This document shows, piece after piece, positions 59,175-64,000 of a DNA stretch of 64,000 bases; within the stretch, counting starts at the first letter, position 1, and every line of letters starts with the position of its first letter. The notes under the pieces are model-generated. The model searched no databases. It was not told the DNA's origin and saw only the letters and a program-made list of their open reading frames with translations. The DNA comes from an uncultured Clostridia bacterium. Its GTDB lineage: Bacteria > Bacillota > Clostridia > Christensenellales > Borkfalkiaceae. The stretch spans positions 1 through 64,000 of the forward strand of contig CALVIN010000007.1 in NCBI GenBank assembly GCA_944330115.1, written 5' to 3'. A program made the translations under genes and the position numbers.

Positions 59175-60428
59175 TCACTTTGTGAGCCTCTCCAGCGCCA
59201 GCTTATACAGCTTGAAGCACTTTTCTATCTTTTCAAAGGTGATGTATTCGTCGGCCTGGTGTATGGTGCTCTCCTCGCCCGCCTCCTCGGGGCCGAACGC
59301 CGCGCCGTGCTTTAGCGCCCTCGCGTAAGTGCCGCCGCCTATGGCTATGGGCTGCGCGTTGGTGCCGCACACCTCGTTATACACGTCGCACAGCGTCTTT
59401 ACCAAAAAGCCGTCCTTGTCGCCGTACAGCGGCGCCTGCGAGTGCTCAATTTTATAGGGTATGCCGTAGCCGCTTATTTTAGAGAGTATCTGCTCCTCGG
59501 TCATGGTGGCGGGGTAGCGTATGTCGCAGGTGACGTTTACCTCGTCGCCGCAGCTCTTTATCATGTCGGGCGAGAAAGTAAGTTCGCCCGTCTCGTCTTT
59601 CAGGCCCTTCAGGCCGAACTGTACGTTGAATAAAAGCTCCGCCATGCCGTCGAGCTTCAAATAGCGCAGAATGGGCTCTATGGCGTTTAACCCCTCGCTC
59701 GGGGTGGAGCCGTGCGCCGACTTGCCGCGAGAAACTACTTTGCCGCCCTCGAGGAACAGACCGTAGTCGGCGGGGTTGCCGTAGGAGGCGTCCGCCGAAA
59801 CGGTGCAAAGGTCGCACACCATGTTGGCGCGCTCGCCGCCCTTTAATTCTGCAAACTTGCCCTTTACGGTAAAGGTGAATTTAACGTGCAGTATGCCCTT
59901 TTCGGCGTAAATTACGGGGAAGTCGGCGTCGGGGGAGATGCCCTCGTCGGGCATGTGCGCCACCTTGTTGTAGTGGTCGATGCACGCCCAGCCCGTCTCT
60001 TCGTTGCAGCCGACGATGAGCTTTATCTTGCGCGAGGGCACGAAGCCCTCGTCTTTGAGCGCCTTGAGGCAATAGAGCATTATTATGGCGGGGCCCTTGT
60101 CGTCCATGGTGCCCCTGCCCCATATGCGGCCGGCCTCGTTGTCTATTTCTCCGCCGAAGGGCTCGCGCGTCCAGCCGCTGCCCGCGGGCACCACGTCGAG
60201 GTGGGCGAGCACGGCAAATTCCTCGCCCTCGCCGTATATCACCTCGCCGGCGTAGTTATCGTAGTTGTGCGTTTCAAAGCCCATGTTCTTTGCAAGGCTT
60301 AAAAAGTATTTCAGCGCCTCGGCCGCAGGTTCGCCGAAGGGCATGCCGTTTTCGGCGGGCTGCTGATAGGAGGGGAAGCGCACTATCTGTGAAATTTTCT
60401 TTTTGATCTCGTCAATGTAAGCCGACAT
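59175..60428 (-). CDS. M20-family dipeptidase (PepV/Sapep-like)
   Basis: A 417-residue zinc peptidase. EFAVLAHLDVVPAGSGW (metal His and Asp), GRGTMDDKGPAIIMLYCLKALKDEG (bridging Asp), CNEETGWACIDHY (catalytic Glu) and GISPDADFPVIYAEKG (Asp ligand), then a dimerisation/lid domain (about 180-320) and GGGTYARALKHGAAFGPE near the C-terminus. Hydrolyses dipeptides in the cytoplasm. The start MSAYID follows AAGGA; upstream sequence is not coding. Confidence 0.94.
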   Translation of the reverse strand: MSAYIDEIKKKISQIVRFPSYQQPAENGMPFGEPAAEALKYFLSLAKNMGFETHNYDNYAGEVIYGEGEEFAVLAHLDVVPAGSGWTREPFGGEIDNEAGRIWGRGTMDDKGPAIIMLYCLKALKDEGFVPSRKIKLIVGCNEETGWACIDHYNKVAHMPDEGISPDADFPVIYAEKGILHVKFTFTVKGKFAELKGGERANMVCDLCTVSADASYGNPADYGLFLEGGKVVSRGKSAHGSTPSEGLNAIEPILRYLKLDGMAELLFNVQFGLKGLKDETGELTFSPDMIKSCGDEVNVTCDIRYPATMTEEQILSKISGYGIPYKIEHSQAPLYGDKDGFLVKTLCDVYNEVCGTNAQPIAIGGGTYARALKHGAAFGPEEAGEESTIHQADEYITFEKIEKCFKLYKLALERLTK

Positions 60429-60616
60429 TATAAAACCGTCCTTAAAGTTATAATAAACCTGCCGCGCGGCGCGCCCAGCGCCCGCAGACAGCGGCCGCAC
60501 AAGCAAAATTTTTGCGCGGCGCAAAATTATTATACACTTTTTATTATACACTTTTTTATTTTTATGTTAAAATGTTTTTACCGATAATTTTACTTTTTTT
60601 CTTTTGAGAGGCAAAA

Positions 60617-61324
60617 GTGCACGAAGGTCACAGGCGCAGGCTGTACGAAAAACTTAAAAACGGCGACAATCTGTATGAGCACGAGATATTGGAGATGCTG
60701 CTCTTCAACGCGTACCCGCGCAAGAACACCAACCCTGTCGCGCACGAACTTTTGGTGCGCTTTCCGAGCATTTCGGAGGTGCTATCTGCAAGCTATGACG
60801 AGCTTATCTCCGTCCCCGGCGTGGGCGAGCAGGTGGCGCTGTACCTCATGTGCGTTGGAAAGTGCGTCGAAAAGGGCAACAACGCGCGCTTTTTCGCCTC
60901 CTTTTCCAACCGCGGAGATATATACGACTTTGTAAAGCTGCGCATGCGCGGCCACACCTCCGAGCGGCTGGAGCTGTATTTCATAGACAAGGGCGGCAAG
61001 CTCATGCGCATAAGCCGCTTCACCTCGGGCGAGAGCGACATGGTGCGCGTTCAGCCCGAAGAGGTGATAAAGCTCGTTTCGGTGATACACCCCTATGCAA
61101 TGGTGGCGGCGCACAACCATCCGGGCGGCACTTCCCGCCCTTCGGTCACCGACGACGACTTTACCAAGCAGTGCCAGATAATATGCAGCATGAACAACGT
61201 GCGGCTGTACGACCACGTGATATATGCTTCCGAAGAGGATATATACAGCTATTTCGATTCGGGCAAGCTCGACGAGATCGAGCGCGACTATTCAATACGC
61301 AACCTTATAAAACATGAAGAGTGA
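60617..61324 (+). CDS. radC: RadC/JAB-domain DNA repair-like protein
   Basis: A 235-residue protein. N-terminal helix-hairpin-helix (ISEVLSASYDELISVPGVGE, about 45-70) and C-terminal JAB/MPN metal site HPYAMVAAHNHPGGTSRPSVTDDD (HxHxnSxxD set). Despite the name its repair role is disputed; genes of the family often travel with mobile elements. GTG start after GAGAGG. It overlaps the histidine kinase gene by 11 bp, so the three genes to 63306 form an operon. Weak promoter sequences lie in the A/T-rich 60530-60600. Confidence 0.93.
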   Translation: MHEGHRRRLYEKLKNGDNLYEHEILEMLLFNAYPRKNTNPVAHELLVRFPSISEVLSASYDELISVPGVGEQVALYLMCVGKCVEKGNNARFFASFSNRGDIYDFVKLRMRGHTSERLELYFIDKGGKLMRISRFTSGESDMVRVQPEEVIKLVSVIHPYAMVAAHNHPGGTSRPSVTDDDFTKQCQIICSMNNVRLYDHVIYASEEDIYSYFDSGKLDEIERDYSIRNLIKHEE

Positions 61325-62564
61325 GCACAAGATAAAACTTAATTTAGAGAACGTGCGCAAATGGCTGGGCGCGGCGATAGTCGCCACAATAGCCGTCATG
61401 GCCGCCATAATATGCGCGCAGTACGCCTCGTCGGGCGATACGGGCAGCCGCCCGTGGTGGATGTACGTCATGCTCGTCACAAGCTGCGTGCTGCTTTCCC
61501 TGTCGGTCTGCCTGGGTTTCTATGTCATAAAGCCGCTCAACGTAAAGATAGCCGCCTACGGCGCCGACCTCTTTTTTCTGCTCGTGATATCCATAATCAC
61601 GGGCAACGAATTTACCGTAATACTGTACTGCCTCGCCGCCACCGAACTCTATATGAGCTGCGAGCGTTTCAAAACCAACCTCATACTCGTGGCCGCAGGC
61701 GCGGCGGTGTTCGTCGTGTCGTTCGTGCTCGGCTGGGTGCGCGTGTTCAACGGCGCGCCCGTGTACGATTCGATAGTCGACATTCTTGGCGGCTGCATGT
61801 TCGGCATACTCATACTCGCCATTCACTTCATAATAGTGGTGGCGGTAATGCGCTTTTACCGCATGAGCAGGCGGCTTGCCGACGCCCTCGACGAGGCCGA
61901 CAAGAGCAAGGCCGAGCTCAAGTCTGCGTATGAAAAGCTCTCGCAGACGGCGGTATACGAGGAGCGCAACCGTATAGCCAAGGACATACACGACAACGCC
62001 GGCCACTCCATAACGGCGGTCATAATGCAGACGGAGGCGGCAAAGCTGCTCATAGACAGCGATCCGGAAGCGGCAAAGAGCAAGATAATTTCGGCCAACA
62101 TTCAGGCCAAAAACGCCCTCGACCAGATGCGCTCGAGCGTGCACCTGCTCGCAGGCCGCCCCGCAGCCACGTCATTAAAAGACGGCATAGAGGAGATAGT
62201 GGCGCAGACGGTCGACTCTACCGAGCTTAAAATAAGGTGCGACGTGGAGGATATCGCGCTCGACGAGGGGCGCACGCGCTTTTTGTGCAACAGCGTAAAG
62301 GAGTGCATCTCCAACGGCATACGCCACGGCGGAGCCACGGCCTTCTATATAGAGGCCAAAAAGAACCGCGACGAGGTGACGCTGCTCGTATCCGATAACG
62401 GCAGCGGCATAGCGGGCGGAGCGGCGGAGGGCTACGGCCTTAAGAGCATGCGCGAAAAGGCTGTGGAATACGGCGGCGGCATGCGCATATCGGGCGACGC
62501 CGACGAGGGCTGTGAGGTGGAAGTTACAATAAAGTGCGGCGCGCCGCAGGGCGGGCAGGCATAA
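61314..62564 (+). CDS. Sensor histidine kinase (HisKA_3/NarL type)
   Basis: A 416-residue membrane kinase with about five to six membrane segments in residues 18-185 (no large external sensor domain), a short coiled coil (ADALDEADKSKAELKSAYEK), dimerisation/phosphoacceptor helix ERNRIAKDIHDNAGHSITAV with His about 226, and HATPase domain with N-box VKECISNGIRHG and SDNGSGIAGG / YGLKSMREKAVEYGG. The lack of an external domain suggests sensing in or near the membrane (cell-envelope stress, DesK/LiaS-like). Its regulator is the next gene. Confidence 0.94.
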   Translation: MKSEHKIKLNLENVRKWLGAAIVATIAVMAAIICAQYASSGDTGSRPWWMYVMLVTSCVLLSLSVCLGFYVIKPLNVKIAAYGADLFFLLVISIITGNEFTVILYCLAATELYMSCERFKTNLILVAAGAAVFVVSFVLGWVRVFNGAPVYDSIVDILGGCMFGILILAIHFIIVVAVMRFYRMSRRLADALDEADKSKAELKSAYEKLSQTAVYEERNRIAKDIHDNAGHSITAVIMQTEAAKLLIDSDPEAAKSKIISANIQAKNALDQMRSSVHLLAGRPAATSLKDGIEEIVAQTVDSTELKIRCDVEDIALDEGRTRFLCNSVKECISNGIRHGGATAFYIEAKKNRDEVTLLVSDNGSGIAGGAAEGYGLKSMREKAVEYGGGMRISGDADEGCEVEVTIKCGAPQGGQA

Positions 62565-62667
62565 AGCTTCATTTGCTGCAAGCGGGGCGTATATGCCTGC
62601 GCAAGTTTCCGCAAAGTAAAATTTTCGTAAGTAACGCGCCCGAGCGGCGCTTTAAAGGAAGGATATC

Positions 62668-63306
62668 ATGATAAAGGTAATGCTGGCAGACGACCAGAAG
62701 ATACTGTCGGAGGGCATAAAGAGCGTGCTCGAAACCTGCCCCGACATAACTGTGTGCGGCATAGCGTACGACGGCCTGCAGGCCGTTGAAATGGCAAAAA
62801 AGTTGCAGCCCGACGTAATACTCATGGACGTGCGTATGCCCGAAATGAACGGCGTGGCGGCCACAAAGCGCATAAAGGAGAGCTGCCCCGACATTAAGAT
62901 AATAATTTTAACGACGTTTGACGACAGCGACTATATCTTGAGCGGCATAAACAACGGCGCAAGCGGATATCTGTTGAAGGACATAGGCTCGGCGGCGCTC
63001 ATCGACGCGATAAAGAACGCCTACGCGGGCGACACCATACTGCCCTCTAAGATAGCCAAAAAGATAGCCGACGCCGCCATGCTCGTCAGCTCGGATAAGC
63101 AGATAAAGCTCAAAAAGGCATACGGCCTCTCCGACAGGGAGGTGGATATAGCGCTCATGCTCGCCGACGGCTTCACAAACAGGCAGATAGCCTCGGCAAT
63201 AAAGCTCTCCGACGGCACGGCGCGCAACTATATCAGCTCTATCTATTTAAAGCTGGGCGTAGACAGCCGCATGAGCGCCATAAACAAGATAAAGGAAATT
63301 ACTTAA
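62668..63306 (+). CDS. NarL/LuxR-type response regulator
   Basis: A 212-residue regulator. Receiver: ADDQ acidic pair (8-9), phospho-Asp54 in VILMDVRMPEM, Thr in ILTTFDDSDYI and Lys in YLLKDI. C-terminal LuxR-type HTH: LSDREVDIALMLADGFTNRQIASAI...DGTARNYISSIYLKLGV. Cognate to the kinase upstream (103 bp gap). AAGGAAGGATATC precedes the ATG. Targets unknown; the SDR gene downstream might be one. Confidence 0.95.
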   Translation: MIKVMLADDQKILSEGIKSVLETCPDITVCGIAYDGLQAVEMAKKLQPDVILMDVRMPEMNGVAATKRIKESCPDIKIIILTTFDDSDYILSGINNGASGYLLKDIGSAALIDAIKNAYAGDTILPSKIAKKIADAAMLVSSDKQIKLKKAYGLSDREVDIALMLADGFTNRQIASAIKLSDGTARNYISSIYLKLGVDSRMSAINKIKEIT

Positions 63307-63335
63307 AACAAGGAGAAAAAACTTGTCCCCGCCCC

Positions 63336-63367
63336 GTTATTTCGGGGATATTACGGGGGCAATTTTT
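63336..63367 (+). repeat. Copy of the TAGTTGCGGCATAT repeat
   Basis: CGTTATTTCGGGGATATTAC then GGGGGCAATTTT; aligned over about 30 bp with the unit before cysK at 43148. Confidence 0.6.
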
Positions 63368-63372
63368 GCGAT

Positions 63373-64000
63373 ATGGGCAATATGAAGTTCAAAGACAAGG
63401 TAGTTATAGTCACGGGCGCAAGCTCGGGCATAGGCAGGGAGGCGGCGCGGCTGTTCAAAGAGCGCGGCGCAAGCGTCGTGTGCATCTCCCGCCGCAAGTG
63501 CGACGAATTTTACAGCATCTCCGCCGACGTCACCGATGAGGCCGCCGTGGCGGCCGCCGTCAAAGAGGTGACGGACAGGTTCGGGCGCATAGATATACTC
63601 GTAAACAACGCGGGCATGGGCATTTCGGGCGCGGTGGAAGATACGGCCTCGGCCGATGCCCACCGCATATTCGAGGTAAATTTTTTCGGCGCGCTCAATA
63701 TGATCAAAGCGGTGCTGCCCGCAATGAGAAGGGCGGGAGGCGGCGCGATAATAAACGTCAGCTCGGTGGCGGCCGAACTGCCCATACCCTTCCAGTCCTT
63801 CTATTCGGCAACCAAGGCGGCGCTCTCGTCGCTCTCGGGCGCGCTCAAAAACGAGGTCGCGCCCTTCGGCATAAAGGTTTCGTGCGTGCTCCCCGGCGAC
63901 GTAAAGACCGGCTTCACCTCGTCGCGCAAAAAGAACGCGGTAAATTCCCCCGCATACGGCGGCCGCGTGGAGCGCGCCGTGCAGGCCATGGAGCGCGACG
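63373..64000 (+). CDS. Short-chain dehydrogenase/reductase (3' end beyond window)
   Basis: The first about 209 codons of a classical SDR. Rossmann cofactor loop VTGASSGIG (14-21 from the ATG at 63373), NNAG at about 85 (LVNNAGMG), catalytic Ser in NVSSVAAE and YxxxK in FYSATKAALSSL. The residue after strand 2 is Arg (SRRK), favouring NADP. The protein continues past position 64000. The start could also be ATG 63382. A palindromic repeat precedes it. Confidence 0.9.
   Translation, partial: MGNMKFKDKVVIVTGASSGIGREAARLFKERGASVVCISRRKCDEFYSISADVTDEAAVAAAVKEVTDRFGRIDILVNNAGMGISGAVEDTASADAHRIFEVNFFGALNMIKAVLPAMRRAGGGAIINVSSVAAELPIPFQSFYSATKAALSSLSGALKNEVAPFGIKVSCVLPGDVKTGFTSSRKKNAVNSPAYGGRVERAVQAMERD

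Overview
The window is 64 kb of a bacterial chromosome, almost certainly from an anaerobic, gut-type Firmicute of the class Clostridia. The reasons are a Fur/PerR-type regulator next to rubrerythrin, Rrf2-IscS-IscU iron-sulfur genes, B12-dependent methionine synthase with a separate reactivation protein, single-gene oxidative defence with no respiratory genes, and strong Shine-Dalgarno sequences in front of most genes. Coding DNA is GC-rich while many gaps are extremely AT-rich. I cannot name the order; Christensenellales-like is a guess.

Layout. 0-0.5 kb: tRNA-Ser(TGA) flanked by broken tRNA-Ser copies and repeat elements. 0.6-2.1 kb: WYL regulator and a divergent small gene with a shared operator. 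2.3-5.3 kb: an NMT1/THI5-type ABC importer. 5.4-12.1 kb: valS, an acetyltransferase, a secreted ComEC-like metallo-beta-lactamase protein and an acyltransferase. 12.4-17.5 kb: phosphoglucomutase, YfcE, RdgB and TrmL. 17.7-18.8 kb: Fur-family regulator plus rubrerythrin, with an operator overlapping the start of transcription. 19-28.6 kb: lipid, sugar and nucleotide housekeeping genes (GDPD, GH43, DegV, ApgM, UNG, MTA/SAH nucleosidase, phosphopantetheinyl transferase, FruK). 29.2-29.6 kb: tmRNA on the minus strand. 30.3-34 kb: a heterodimeric ABC exporter. 34.2-36.5 kb: a large lipoprotein. 36.8-42.6 kb: nadA, rrf2, a structured-RNA candidate, iscS, iscU, tcdA and ttcA. 43.2-48.3 kb: cysK, metF, metH reactivation protein and metH, a sulfur/one-carbon block. 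48.4-54.3 kb: Lit-like membrane protein, transglutaminase-like protein, P-type ATPase behind a long structured leader, SGNH hydrolase. 54.4-58.6 kb: an AT-rich island (Vsr, m5C methylase, NgoPII-type endonuclease, KAP NTPase) ending at tRNA-Ser(GCT). 59.2-64 kb: M20 dipeptidase, RadC, a two-component system and a truncated SDR gene.

Genes that work together: Rrf2 probably senses Fe-S status and controls iscS through a palindrome over the iscS -35 box, with the Fe-S enzyme NadA encoded just upstream. CysK, MetF, the split MetH and its reactivation protein form a methionine/cysteine module that the MTA/SAH nucleosidase complements. The restriction-modification island is probably an acquired defence unit.

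The most unusual signals outside the genes are: (1) four genes whose -10 box lies 6 or 9 bases before the ATG, without a Shine-Dalgarno, implying leaderless mRNAs; (2) a palindromic repeat of about 30 bp (core TAGTTGCGGCATAT) present in at least a dozen gaps; (3) a longer hairpin element with a conserved ACAC loop and covarying stems, in long and short forms; (4) AT-rich TTAAA-type tracts after terminators; (5) two promoter-to-terminator RNA candidates of unknown family; (6) a tmRNA with an unusually long tag reading frame that ends in ACAA rather than ALAA.
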